Source: Betaproteobacteria bacterium Ga0074130 (lineage in GTDB: Bacteria; Pseudomonadota; Gammaproteobacteria; Burkholderiales; Rhodocyclaceae). Taken from it: DNA of 64,000 nucleotides. Positions 35,127 through 44,618 of this stretch are shown piece by piece. Each line of letters begins with the position of its first letter. Within the stretch, counting starts at the first letter, position 1. The stretch spans positions 1 through 64,000 of the forward strand of contig LNDZ01000022.1 in assembly GCA_001464495.1 (NCBI GenBank). The letters are read 5' to 3'. A program made the position numbers and the translations under genes. Under the pieces are notes generated by a model. It was not told the origin of the DNA. It saw only the letters and a list, made by a program, of their open reading frames with translations, and searched no databases.

Positions 35127-36619
35127 CCCTGTTCCCGAATCTTTAAATTCACGCCAAGGCCACTCCACTGGCGCGCTTCCTCCTCTAGCGCTGCCGCAGT
35201 CAGCGGCACATCAAGCAACCAACCTTCAGGCACATGCAGCTGATAGCTCTTTGGTGTGGCATTCGCTGTCAGGGGGGGCAAAGGCTGACTGTCGCGCGCA
35301 CGGTGTAGAACCACGGCGGTACGCAGACAGAAAATCAGCAGCCATTCGACCGGATCACGCGCTAAAGGCTGTACGCGCTCCAACTTACCGCGATGGCCGA
35401 GAACCAAATGTGCCAAACGCGCCTGATCACGCTTGGAGAAGCCTGGCATATCCGCGTTTTCGAGAATGTAAGCGCTGTGCTTGTGATAGCTGGAGTGGGC
35501 GACGGATATACCAACCTCATGCAAACGCGCAGCCCAAGACAGGAACTGCGCATCTGTATTTTCCGGATCGTTCGCTGCCGGCATGATCTGACGCAGCAAG
35601 CCGAGTGCAGTTGCCTCGATACGTTGCGCCTGTGCCTGATCAACGTCGTAACGACGGGTGAAGTGCTTAACCGTGGCCTCGCGCAGATCATCATGATGGC
35701 TACGACCAAGCAAGTCATACAGAACGCCGAGGCGCAAAGCACCATCGGAAAACTCCATGTGCTCCAGCTCAAAAGCGTTGAAAACCGCCGACATGATGGC
35801 CAGACCACCGCACAAGACCGGCATGCGATCCGCGCGTAAACCGTCAATGCGCAGGTGATGCACATTGCCGACGTTCTCAAGCATTTCGATCAGGCGATCC
35901 AGCCCAGTGCGGGTGATACCCTGCTCAGAGAGGCCATTCAACTCAAGCAAATCGGCGATAGCACGAGCGGTGCCGGATGAACCTACCGCCGTCTGCCAGC
36001 CAGTCTCGCGGTAGGCCTGCACAATGGTTTGCAGCTCGTTCCCGGCGGCAATTTCGGCCTCGCGAAAAGCCTTTCTGTCCACGTGCCCATTCGGGAAGAA
36101 ACGCAGGCTGTAGCTAACACAGCCCATATAAAGCGACTCCAGCCTGAGTGGCTTGAAATTACGACCAATGATGAATTCGGTGGAGCCGCCGCCAATATCG
36201 ACAATCAGCTGCTGCTTGCGTGGATTAGGCAGTGAATGCGCCACACCCAGATAAATCAGGCGAGCCTCTTCACGGCCAGCGATCACTTCAATGGGGAAGC
36301 CCAACGCAGCCTCAGCCTGGACCAAAAAAGAGGCACCGTTCTTTGCCACACGTAGCGCGTTGGTGGCTACAGCACGCACAGCTTCGGGTGGAAAGCCGCG
36401 CAAACGCTCACCAAACCTCGACAACGCGGTCAGCGCCCGCAGTTGCGAGGCACCATCCAGCTGCTTATCCGGCCCAAGCCCGGCACCGAGCCGAACGGCC
36501 TCCTTGATCCCATCGAGTTCGTAAATCTGGTTGCCACGCACCTGCCCGACCTGCAGCCGGAAACTGTTTGACCCCAAATCAACTGCCGCAATCAGCTCGT
36601 GTTCCAATCTCAACCCCAC
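35123..36619 (-). CDS. ppx: Exopolyphosphatase (Ppx/GppA family)
   Basis: The 498-aa enzyme removes terminal phosphate from polyphosphate or hydrolyses pppGpp. The ASKHA phosphate loops are AAVDLGSNSFRLQV (residues about 11-24) and LIVDIGGGSTEFIIG; a C-terminal HD-like domain follows (about 320-498), with the adapted motif ARLHEVGISVAHSSYHKHS. It starts at GTG (36619) by the conserved N-terminus. It is divergent from ppk, and its stop overlaps the mlaE-like start by 4 bases, linking polyphosphate breakdown to lipid transport in one transcript. Confidence 0.95.
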   Translation of the reverse strand: MGLRLEHELIAAVDLGSNSFRLQVGQVRGNQIYELDGIKEAVRLGAGLGPDKQLDGASQLRALTALSRFGERLRGFPPEAVRAVATNALRVAKNGASFLVQAEAALGFPIEVIAGREEARLIYLGVAHSLPNPRKQQLIVDIGGGSTEFIIGRNFKPLRLESLYMGCVSYSLRFFPNGHVDRKAFREAEIAAGNELQTIVQAYRETGWQTAVGSSGTARAIADLLELNGLSEQGITRTGLDRLIEMLENVGNVHHLRIDGLRADRMPVLCGGLAIMSAVFNAFELEHMEFSDGALRLGVLYDLLGRSHHDDLREATVKHFTRRYDVDQAQAQRIEATALGLLRQIMPAANDPENTDAQFLSWAARLHEVGISVAHSSYHKHSAYILENADMPGFSKRDQARLAHLVLGHRGKLERVQPLARDPVEWLLIFCLRTAVVLHRARDSQPLPPLTANATPKSYQLHVPEGWLLDVPLTAAALEEEARQWSGLGVNLKIREQG

Positions 36620-36791
36620 TCGGAAAGTGCATTGATTCTAGCATTCCACTGGCATGCCCTGCTGCGATGCAACACCTTGGCGGACAGCACTGGGACTGGA
36701 AAAGCATCATCAAACCACAGCACCACCGTCATCTTAATGCAACAAAAGTGACACATAATTGGTCAAACGACCTCAACTGTACTGTTCCCTT

Positions 36792-38924
36792 ATGAACTCA
36801 CCCGTCACTCAAGCCCGCCCTGCGTCACCTGAACGCTTCCTCAACCGGGAGCTTTCATTACTCGCTTTCAATCGGCGCGTCTTGGCACAGGCGGCCGATC
36901 CTAACGTCCCGCTACTGGAACGACTGCGCTTCATCTGTATCGTGTCCTCGAATATGGACGAATTTTTCGAAGTTCGTGTCGCGGGTATCAAGGAGCAACT
37001 CAAACTTGGTAGCGCTCTACCGGGTAATGACGGACTGTTGCCGCAGGAAGCGTTCAGACGTATTGGTGTGTTAGCCCACAGCATCATTGCCGAGCAATAT
37101 GCCTTACTCAACGATGTCATCCTACCCGCCCTTGCCACCGAGGGGATTGAATTTCTACGCCGCGCGCAATGGACACCAGAGCAGCAGGAATGGATTCATG
37201 CCTACTTCCTCAATGAAGTCATGCCACTGCTCACACCGATCGGGCTGGATCCTTCGCACCCCTTCCCACGCGTGCTCAACAAGAGTCTCAACTTTGCTGT
37301 AGAGCTAGACGGAAACGACGCCTTCGGCCGCAGCTCTGGCGCGGCGATTGTGCAAGCGCCGCGTGCGCTGCCGCGTGTGATCCAGCTGCCACGCGAACTG
37401 ACCGGGGTTGATTACGGGTTTGTGTTCCTTTCATCCGTACTGCATCAGCATGTAGGCGAATTGTTTACCGGCATGGATGTACTGGGTTGCTACCAGTTCC
37501 GCGTCACCCGTAATTCGGACTTGTTCGTTGATGACGAAGAAGTGAAAAACCTGCGCACTGCGCTCCAAGGCGAATTGCCACAGCGTCACTTTGGTGATGC
37601 CGTACGTCTCGAGGTTGCAGATAACTGTTCGGCCATCATGGCCAATTTCCTGCTGCAGCAATTTGGACTAAGCCCCGAAGACTTGTACCGTGCGCCGGGC
37701 ATCGTCAATCTGGTCCGCCTGATGTCGGTGCCTGATCTGATTGATCGTCCTGATCTGCAATATCGCCCCTTCCAACCAGCACTGCCCAAGGTGCTGACCA
37801 AGCGTTTCGATATTTTCGACAGCATCCAGAAACAAGACATTCTGCTGCACCACCCCTTCCAGTCATTCGCGCCGGTGATCCAGCTGCTTGAGCAGGCAGC
37901 GGACGATCCGCAAGTCGTCGCCATCAAGATGACGGTCTACCGCACCGGCACTGATTCAGTGCTGATGGAGCATCTGCTCCGCGCTGCCCAAAAGGGCAAG
38001 GAAGTGACAGTGGTGGTCGAACTGATGGCGCGCTTCGATGAAGAGGCTAATCTGAGCATTGCTGCACGCCTTGAGGAAGTTGGCGCGCATGTGGTCTATG
38101 GTGTGGTCGGTTACAAGACGCACGCCAAGATGCTGATGGTGCTGCGCCGCGAAGTCATCAATAAGCGCAGTGGCTTCCGCCGCTATGTGCACCTCGGTAC
38201 CGGCAATTACCATCCGCGCACCACGCGCTTCTACACCGACTTTGGCCTGCTCACCTGTAATGACGAAATCAGTGATGACGTCAATGAAGTGTTCAAGCAG
38301 CTCACCGGCTTGGGCAAGGCACGTAAGCTCAAGCACCTGTGGCAGGCGCCCTTCACGCTGCATGCCAATATGGTGGCGGCGATCCGTCAAGAAATCGAAA
38401 ACGCTAAGGCAGGTCGCAAGGGACGCATCATCGCCAAGATGAACTCGCTGCTTGAGCGTCAAATCATCGAGACACTTTACGAGGCCAGCAGCGCCGGCGT
38501 TGAGATTGACCTATTGGTGCGCGGGGTATGTGCACTGCGGCCAGGCGTACCGGGGATGTCGGAAAACATCAAGGTGCGTTCCGTGGTTGGGCGCTTCCTT
38601 GAGCACCACCGAATTTTCTACTTCCATGCCGATGGTGAAGAAAAGGTCTACCTGTCGAGCGCCGACTGGATGGAGCGTAACTTCTTCCGCCGCATCGAAG
38701 TGTGCTTCCCGATTCTCGACCCACGCCTCAAGCGCCGCGTCATCAAGGAAGGCTTGCGCACCTATCTATCCGACAATGCCCAAGCATGGGAAATGGATAG
38801 CAACGGGGAATACAACGTGCGCAGCTCACGCCGCAGCCGCACCGTGGCGCAAGAAATCTTGCTGGCAGATCTGACCGGTTTGATTACTGAAAGCAACGAT
38901 ACGCTGCCTGAAGGCAACAGCTAA
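36792..38924 (+). CDS. ppk: Polyphosphate kinase
   Basis: The 710-aa membrane-associated enzyme builds polyphosphate from ATP. The PPK1 layout is clear: an N-terminal domain (FLNRELSLLAFNRRVL), a head domain, and two phospholipase-D-like domains. The catalytic histidine is expected in VGYKTHAKMLM (corresponding to His435 of E. coli), with HLGTGNYHPRTTRFYTDFGLL following. I use ATG 36792; the frame reaches 36759 but those residues are not conserved. It is divergent from ppx with a 172-base spacer. Confidence 0.96.
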   Translation: MNSPVTQARPASPERFLNRELSLLAFNRRVLAQAADPNVPLLERLRFICIVSSNMDEFFEVRVAGIKEQLKLGSALPGNDGLLPQEAFRRIGVLAHSIIAEQYALLNDVILPALATEGIEFLRRAQWTPEQQEWIHAYFLNEVMPLLTPIGLDPSHPFPRVLNKSLNFAVELDGNDAFGRSSGAAIVQAPRALPRVIQLPRELTGVDYGFVFLSSVLHQHVGELFTGMDVLGCYQFRVTRNSDLFVDDEEVKNLRTALQGELPQRHFGDAVRLEVADNCSAIMANFLLQQFGLSPEDLYRAPGIVNLVRLMSVPDLIDRPDLQYRPFQPALPKVLTKRFDIFDSIQKQDILLHHPFQSFAPVIQLLEQAADDPQVVAIKMTVYRTGTDSVLMEHLLRAAQKGKEVTVVVELMARFDEEANLSIAARLEEVGAHVVYGVVGYKTHAKMLMVLRREVINKRSGFRRYVHLGTGNYHPRTTRFYTDFGLLTCNDEISDDVNEVFKQLTGLGKARKLKHLWQAPFTLHANMVAAIRQEIENAKAGRKGRIIAKMNSLLERQIIETLYEASSAGVEIDLLVRGVCALRPGVPGMSENIKVRSVVGRFLEHHRIFYFHADGEEKVYLSSADWMERNFFRRIEVCFPILDPRLKRRVIKEGLRTYLSDNAQAWEMDSNGEYNVRSSRRSRTVAQEILLADLTGLITESNDTLPEGNS

Positions 38925-38936
38925 AAGGCACCACCT

Positions 38937-40505
38937 TTAATAGCCACGGGCCTGCACCACACGGTTACGGCCACTGGCCTTGGCATCGTACAAGGCATGA
39001 TCGGCCGCATTCATCAGCGTGCGGTCATTCATGCCGGGTTGCCAACCAGCGACGCCTGCACTAAACGTCATACGTAGCGGTGGCAGCTCTCCCGGCAGCT
39101 CACGCTGAGCAAGCGAATCACGCATCCGGTCGATCACCTGCACGGCCTCATGGAGGGGCGTGTTCGGCATAAGCAGTGCAAACTCCTCACCGCCCAGACG
39201 GGCCATCACGTCGGTGCGACGCAGCTGTGTCCGCACATTTTCAGTCAGGAATTGCAGCGCAAGATCACCCACCGCATGACCACGTGTGTCATTGATGCGC
39301 TTGAAATAGTCAATATCAATCACGCCTAGCGTCAAATCTCCGCCATAGCGTTTAACGCGCTCCAGCTCGTTATTCAGCAAGGCAGAAAAGGCACGGCGAT
39401 TGAGGCAGCCTGTCAGGTAGTCGTGCGTTGCCTGCTCGTGCAGTTCATCGTTGAGTTTAGATAATTGCGAATTCAAGATTTCAAGACGCCGCCGATAGTC
39501 ACGTGCGCGCAGGAAGAAAATAACTGCTGCCCACAAACCCCACACCACCAACGCCCCACCCGCCACACTCACCATAAAGATAAAGCGCGTCTGCTTCTGC
39601 GCATCCAGCAGCGCCTCCATGTCTGCAACGATGTGAAGGTTGAGATTCTCGTTACTCAGAATGCGGCTGCCAATCAAAACAGGCTGACCATCGAGCAGCA
39701 TGATGTTTGGATAGCCCGCCATCTTCGCCGGACGGAAATCAAGGACATCAAATTGCTTTTGTGCATACCGATTCAGCTGCATAACCTCGGGCAGATTGCT
39801 AACAGTGGAGGTTGGCAACATACGAAATACATACGCTGGATTGTCGGCCATGACTACCACACCGTAACTGTCGGTAAGCAATCCATTCGGAATACGCGCC
39901 TGCAGCTGAAGATGCTGCTGATTGAGCTTCACCGCAATCGTGCCAATGATTTTTCCGCCTTGGCGCACAGGCATGGAAAAGAAAAAACCTGGCACTTTGG
40001 TCGTACGCCCCACTGCAAACTGACGTCCGGCATAGCCCTGAATGGCCGCTAGAAAATGCTCTCGGTCGCTGTAATCCATACCAACCGTTGAGGCTGCGGT
40101 ATCTGCATTGCTGGATGCAACTGAGATACCGTTGGCATCCATCACGTAGACCAGATCAACCGAGAAGGTGCTAACCAACTCTTTGAGATAACGATTGGTC
40201 TTCTGCGCCGCAGCTGGGCTCAGAATCGCCTGAACGACATTCTCATCACGCGCCAGCCAGTTGGTGACATTGGTGACTTGGCTGAAAACCAGCTCGATAT
40301 CGGCCTCAACTTCATTGAGCTGACGCGCAATATGCTGCGACTCACGCTCAATAGCCACATTGAAGCGCTCAGACTGCCAGCGCTCGGAAAATGTCCAGGA
40401 CAAGGCCACCACGGCAGGCAGGCATAGCAAAGCCAACCCGCTGGCCAAGACCAGTGGGGAATCATCCAAAAAACGGCTGATCCGGCGCCACACCCACATC
40501 TGCAT
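38937..40505 (-). CDS. Membrane diguanylate cyclase with dCACHE sensor
   Basis: The 522-aa protein has a first membrane helix (about residues 18-38), a periplasmic dCACHE-like sensor (about 40-300; YSDREHFLAAIQGYAG and VGRTTKVPGFFFSMPV are typical), a second helix (about 305-330) and a GGDEF domain (about 355-520). The active site is ARLGGEEFALLMP, intact, and an RRTD inhibitory site lies five residues before it, so feedback by c-di-GMP is likely. It converges on ppk. The ligand is unknown. Confidence 0.93.
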   Translation of the reverse strand: MQMWVWRRISRFLDDSPLVLASGLALLCLPAVVALSWTFSERWQSERFNVAIERESQHIARQLNEVEADIELVFSQVTNVTNWLARDENVVQAILSPAAAQKTNRYLKELVSTFSVDLVYVMDANGISVASSNADTAASTVGMDYSDREHFLAAIQGYAGRQFAVGRTTKVPGFFFSMPVRQGGKIIGTIAVKLNQQHLQLQARIPNGLLTDSYGVVVMADNPAYVFRMLPTSTVSNLPEVMQLNRYAQKQFDVLDFRPAKMAGYPNIMLLDGQPVLIGSRILSNENLNLHIVADMEALLDAQKQTRFIFMVSVAGGALVVWGLWAAVIFFLRARDYRRRLEILNSQLSKLNDELHEQATHDYLTGCLNRRAFSALLNNELERVKRYGGDLTLGVIDIDYFKRINDTRGHAVGDLALQFLTENVRTQLRRTDVMARLGGEEFALLMPNTPLHEAVQVIDRMRDSLAQRELPGELPPLRMTFSAGVAGWQPGMNDRTLMNAADHALYDAKASGRNRVVQARGY

Positions 40506-40555
40506 CCCGATTACATCCCCCTTCCCGAGTGCTGCCGTGTCTCAGGATTCCTCTA

Positions 40556-42748
40556 TTATTGACCTCGACGTACAGATATCACACCGGGCACTTCGTGTAA
40601 CAGCGTCAGTATGCGCTTGAGTTTGTCGAGCCCAGGCAACTCGACGGTAAAGGACATATTTGCCCCACCTTGTTGTGACAAGGTCGAAACTGCCGTGACA
40701 TTGACTTTCTCGCGCGACAGCACTTCAGAGATATCACGCAGCAGTCCTTGCCTGTCACTTGCCTCGACTTTGAGATCAACGGCATATACGCCTTCTACCC
40801 GGCCGTCGCCCCAAGTCGCCTCGATGCGGCGCTCTGGGTTGCGTTTGACCATATTGCGGAAATTCGCACACTCCTTGCGATGGATCGATACGCCTCGCCC
40901 GCGTGTGACAAAGCCCGCAATATCATCCGGCGGAACCGGCTTGCAGCAACGTCCGAGCTGGGTAAGTAATTTGTCCACGCCAAGAATCAGGACTTCGCCA
41001 CCACCCGCCTTGCTACGCTTGGTCTGAATTTCAGGTTGCGCCGCCTGCGCCTCGGCCTCGTCGCTGTGTAAGGCCTGATGCAAAGCCCGCGAGCCAACTT
41101 CGCCGCGGGCAGCCTCTATGTAAAGCTCATTGCTGCTCTTCAGTCCTAGCTTTTGCGCAAGCTCTTCGATATTGATCTGCGTCTGGCCTTCACGCTGCAA
41201 CTCGCGCGTCACGAGCGCACGTCCCTGCGTCAGCAGCTCGGCCTCCTCTTGTGCAGAGAACCATTGGCGCACCTTCTGGCGGGCACGATGCGTGGCGAGA
41301 TAACCTTGTGTGGGTGACAACCAGTCCCGTGACGGCGCACCGCTCTTAGCTGCAATGATCTCGACACTCTGACCGTTCGCCAGCGGCGTATTCAACGGAA
41401 CCAACTGCCCATCCACACGTGCGCCGCGGCAGCGATGCCCCAGATCCGTGTGCAGGCGATAAGCAAAGTCGACCGGGGTTGCACCTTGAGCAAGATCGAT
41501 CACCTTGCCTTGGGGCGTCATGACGTAAATGGTGTCGTCGAGCGAGGCACGCTTGAATTCAGCTACCCACTCGGCGCTATCAGTGATTTCATCTCGCCAC
41601 GACAAGAGTTGACGCAACCATGCAATCTTGTCCTCGTACTCACCCTCAGCCTTGGCAGAGCTACCTGCCTCCTTGTAGCGCCAATGCGCGGCAACGCCGA
41701 GCTCGGCATGCTGATGCATTTCATGTGTGCGAATCTGTACCTCCAGCGCACGCCCATCCTGCGCGAGCACTGCGGTATGCAGGGATCGATAGAAATTGCC
41801 TTTGGGGTTGGCGATGTAGTCGTCAAACTCCTTAGCAATTGGCTGCCACTGCTGATGCACCAGACTCAGCGCTGTGTAGCAATCCTTGACCTCATCAACG
41901 ATGATGCGCACCGCACGTACGTCATAGACCTCGGAGAAGGACAAATCCTTGCCGCGCATCTTGTTCCAGATGCTGTAGATATGCTTGGGGCGGCCATAGA
42001 CCTCAGCCTGAATACCTTGGGCGGCAAGCTCACGGCGGAGCAAAGCGACGGCATTCTCAATAAAATTCTCGCGCTCCAACCGACGCTCATCGAGCATCTT
42101 GGCAATGCGCTTATAGGTTGCAGGCTCAAGAAAGCGGAAGGATAAATCCTCAAGCTCCCACTTGAGTTGCCAGACGCCCAGACGATTCGCCAAGGGTGCG
42201 TACAACTCCAGCCCCTCGCGCGCATGCGCTTCGCGCTCAGGAGCGAGCGCCGGGTCCTTAAACTCCGTGAGGTACCGTAGGGTCTGGGTGCGGCTGGCCA
42301 AGCGCATCATCACTACGCGCACATCCTCGGCCATGGCCAGCAGCATCTTGCGCAGGACTTCGGTTTGCTCCTTCATTTCGGCAGCCGATGTCTCTTCGTT
42401 CAAGCTGGCCAGTCGCAGCCCCTTGAGTCGATGCAGCCCAATGACTAGATCAGCCACTGGCGCACCAAACTTCTCGCTGAGCATGTCGCGCGGATCAGCC
42501 AGCATGTCTGCCGATGCAAACAGAAGCGATGCAGTACGGGTATCCACATCCACCCCGATGCTCGCCACAATCGACGTCATGCCAATTGCATGCGCCAGAA
42601 CATCTTCACCCGTGGGGAGCTTTTTCCCGGCATACAACTCACGGGACAACGCCAATGCAGCCATCACCGACGCACAAGCAGACGGCTCCAATCCCATCGT
42701 CAGGGTAACCAGCGTATCTTCTGAAGTATCTTGAGTAACAGCAACCAT
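40556..42748 (-). CDS. relA: GTP pyrophosphokinase RelA
   Basis: The 730-aa (p)ppGpp synthetase has a degenerate HD region (about residues 50-150, no HD-x-x-x-E-D hydrolase residues; RTASLLFASADML is in that place), then the synthetase domain (about 230-350; GRPKHIYSIWNKM, YRSLHTAVLAQDGRALEVQIRT), TGS (about 400-460; YVMTPQGKVIDLAQGATPVDF), a zinc-finger/helical region with CCKPVPPDDI, and a C-terminal ACT domain. It therefore looks like the synthesis-only RelA, not SpoT. Start 42748 gives the usual N-terminus; 42769 is also open. Confidence 0.95.
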   Translation of the reverse strand: MVAVTQDTSEDTLVTLTMGLEPSACASVMAALALSRELYAGKKLPTGEDVLAHAIGMTSIVASIGVDVDTRTASLLFASADMLADPRDMLSEKFGAPVADLVIGLHRLKGLRLASLNEETSAAEMKEQTEVLRKMLLAMAEDVRVVMMRLASRTQTLRYLTEFKDPALAPEREAHAREGLELYAPLANRLGVWQLKWELEDLSFRFLEPATYKRIAKMLDERRLERENFIENAVALLRRELAAQGIQAEVYGRPKHIYSIWNKMRGKDLSFSEVYDVRAVRIIVDEVKDCYTALSLVHQQWQPIAKEFDDYIANPKGNFYRSLHTAVLAQDGRALEVQIRTHEMHQHAELGVAAHWRYKEAGSSAKAEGEYEDKIAWLRQLLSWRDEITDSAEWVAEFKRASLDDTIYVMTPQGKVIDLAQGATPVDFAYRLHTDLGHRCRGARVDGQLVPLNTPLANGQSVEIIAAKSGAPSRDWLSPTQGYLATHRARQKVRQWFSAQEEAELLTQGRALVTRELQREGQTQINIEELAQKLGLKSSNELYIEAARGEVGSRALHQALHSDEAEAQAAQPEIQTKRSKAGGGEVLILGVDKLLTQLGRCCKPVPPDDIAGFVTRGRGVSIHRKECANFRNMVKRNPERRIEATWGDGRVEGVYAVDLKVEASDRQGLLRDISEVLSREKVNVTAVSTLSQQGGANMSFTVELPGLDKLKRILTLLHEVPGVISVRRGQ

Positions 42749-42797
42749 GTTCACATTATCCCATGCCACACCCTGTCACCGGCGGCATAATGACGCC

Positions 42798-43565
42798 ATG
42801 CTGAAGCGACTGAAAAGCCTGTGGGAACACCTGACGGGCTGTACTCAACAGACAGCGGGGACGCTCGTTAGTTCCGATCAATGGATGGCGGCAGAGGTAC
42901 GGCTGCCCTTTCTAAACCACCTGTCTGCCAATGAGCGGATGCGGTTGCGTGAACTGTCCCTACACTTTATCCAGAGCAAGGCATGGCAAGGCGCGCAGGG
43001 GCTGGAAGTTAGCCTCGAAATGCAGCTGGACATCGCATTGCAAGCCTGCCTCCTGATCCTGCACCGGGACCTGCGTGAATATGCTGACTGGGTCGAGATC
43101 ATCATCTATCCCGGTGACTTCATCATCCCCAGACAGGAGATCGACGACGCCGGGGTGGTGCATGAATATGACGACCACGTCATGGGAGAAGCATGGGATC
43201 ACGGCCCCGTCCTGATATCGTGGTTCGATGACAGCATCAAGAGCGGCCATGATGGCGTGAATGTCGTAATCCATGAGTTCGCACACAAGCTAGACATGAC
43301 GAATGGCGGCGCCAATGGTCTGCCATCCATGCCTGCAGCAGCACGTGCGCAATGGATAAACACCTTCGAAACCGCTTACGCCGATTTCTGCCAACGCGTT
43401 GATGCGGCTGAAGAAACCTGTATTGATCCCTATGCCGCAACGGACCCCGCCGAATTCTTTGCCGTCGTGAGCGAAGTCTTTTTCGAGACGCCAGCCCTTC
43501 TCATACAGCACTACCCAGTGGTGCACTCTGAGCTCGTGACGTTCTACGGACAAACGCCCCGCTAA
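42798..43565 (+). CDS. mtfA: MtfA-family zinc peptidase
   Basis: The 255-aa product matches MtfA (Mlc titration factor A), a cytoplasmic aminopeptidase-like protein that in E. coli binds the repressor Mlc. The metal site HEFAH is at residues 159-163 within VVIHEFAHKLDMTNG, and the third ligand is expected in DPAEFFAVVSEVFFE. WVEIIIYPGDFIIPR is a further family motif. The start at 42798 gives a full-length family N-terminus. It is divergent from relA. No Mlc or PTS glucose gene is in the window. Confidence 0.93.
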   Translation: MLKRLKSLWEHLTGCTQQTAGTLVSSDQWMAAEVRLPFLNHLSANERMRLRELSLHFIQSKAWQGAQGLEVSLEMQLDIALQACLLILHRDLREYADWVEIIIYPGDFIIPRQEIDDAGVVHEYDDHVMGEAWDHGPVLISWFDDSIKSGHDGVNVVIHEFAHKLDMTNGGANGLPSMPAAARAQWINTFETAYADFCQRVDAAEETCIDPYAATDPAEFFAVVSEVFFETPALLIQHYPVVHSELVTFYGQTPR

Positions 43566-43672
43566 CCCCAAGTCCAGCATTGCTGGCAGACAGCACATAC
43601 AGCTCGTTACAAATTAGCGTGCGGGTCTTCACTACCGCACACTAGAATCAGGCACCCACTACAGGAGGCATC

Positions 43673-43954
43673 ATGCCAAAAACTGTTCTGTCGAAAATCA
43701 TTTCAGCGCTTGTCATTGTGATCCTAGCCCTAGCCTTGAACCCCTCCGGGGAGAAGCATCGCAATGCGATCAGCTCTGCCATCGCCGAACGCAGCCCGAT
43801 TGCTGGAGCCTTGGGGTTGGGTACGCTTGCTTCGTTGGTCGTCGACTATCACTCACTGGGCGTCGCTTCCTACACCGTCTCCGATGACCGCAAGGTGTCA
43901 ATTGGCGCCTTCGGTTATGTGCATGTCATGTTGGATGGACCGGAGAAAAAGTAA
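43673..43954 (+). CDS. Small exported or membrane-anchored protein, unknown function
   Basis: A 93-aa protein has one N-terminal hydrophobic segment (about residues 5-23) followed by EKHRNAISSAIAERSPIAGALGLGTLASLVVDYHSLGV and a short strand-rich end. It has a strong ribosome binding site (AGGAGG, 5 bases before the ATG). It lies between mtfA and the cytochrome b561 gene on the same strand. The pattern resembles DUF4359-like small proteins, but I would not assign a function. Confidence 0.7.
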   Translation: MPKTVLSKIISALVIVILALALNPSGEKHRNAISSAIAERSPIAGALGLGTLASLVVDYHSLGVASYTVSDDRKVSIGAFGYVHVMLDGPEKK

Positions 43955-44019
43955 CGCACTTTCACGAAACATCGCGGTGGACAGGTTCATCGTGTTAACT
44001 CTGTACGGAGAACATGATC

Positions 44020-44595
44020 ATGTCTGACCACCACAATCATCGCTACACAACGCCGCTGATCTTTTTGCACTGGCTCATGCTGCTTGTCATCATCCTTGCC
44101 TATGCAAGCATCGAGCTTGAGGACATTTTCCCGCGTGGTTCGGTGCTGCGAGCCGATATGCGACTTTGGCACTACGTCACGGGTATCAGCGTGCTGTGGT
44201 TGTTGGTAGTGCGTTTGCCGTTCGGTCTCATGGTCAGCCACCTTTACGCTGCAAAGCCAGCCATTGAATCGTCATTCATGCGATGGCAGAAGCGCTTGGC
44301 GAAAACTATGCACATCGCGCTCTATGTCTGGATGTTCGCATTACCAATCATGGGTTGGCTTCTTGTGAATGCACATGGGCACGGCGTTGCCTATTTCGGC
44401 GTTGAGCTACCCATCCTGATTACGCAAAATTTCGAGCTAGCCGCCGCACTTGAAGAAATTCACGATGCGATTGCCGGCTTAGGCTATGTGCTCATCGGCC
44501 TACACACAGTAGCAGCCCTCATTCATCACTATGTCGTCGGCGACAATACGCTGGTACGCATGCTGCCATTTCTCGCCGCACATGAAAAAAAGTAA
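44020..44595 (+). CDS. Cytochrome b561-type membrane protein
   Basis: The 191-aa protein has four membrane helices with haem-ligating histidines in FLHWLMLLVIILAYASIE, LWHYVTGISVLWLLVV, LAKTMHIALYVWMFALPIMGWLL and HDAIAGLGYVLIGLHTVAALIHHYV. This matches bacterial CybB, which can oxidise ubiquinol with superoxide in E. coli. I chose ATG 44020 over 44014, because GGAG (44007-44010) is 9 bases from the former and only 3 from the latter. Confidence 0.93.
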   Translation: MSDHHNHRYTTPLIFLHWLMLLVIILAYASIELEDIFPRGSVLRADMRLWHYVTGISVLWLLVVRLPFGLMVSHLYAAKPAIESSFMRWQKRLAKTMHIALYVWMFALPIMGWLLVNAHGHGVAYFGVELPILITQNFELAAALEEIHDAIAGLGYVLIGLHTVAALIHHYVVGDNTLVRMLPFLAAHEKK

Positions 44596-44618
44596 GGCGT
44601 ACTGACAAATCAGGTATC

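Noticed and set aside
36620..36791. PhoB (Pho box) site between ppx and ppk
   Set aside because: CCGTCAT near 36727 matches one half but no second repeat lies 11 bases away; only a single half-site is visible.
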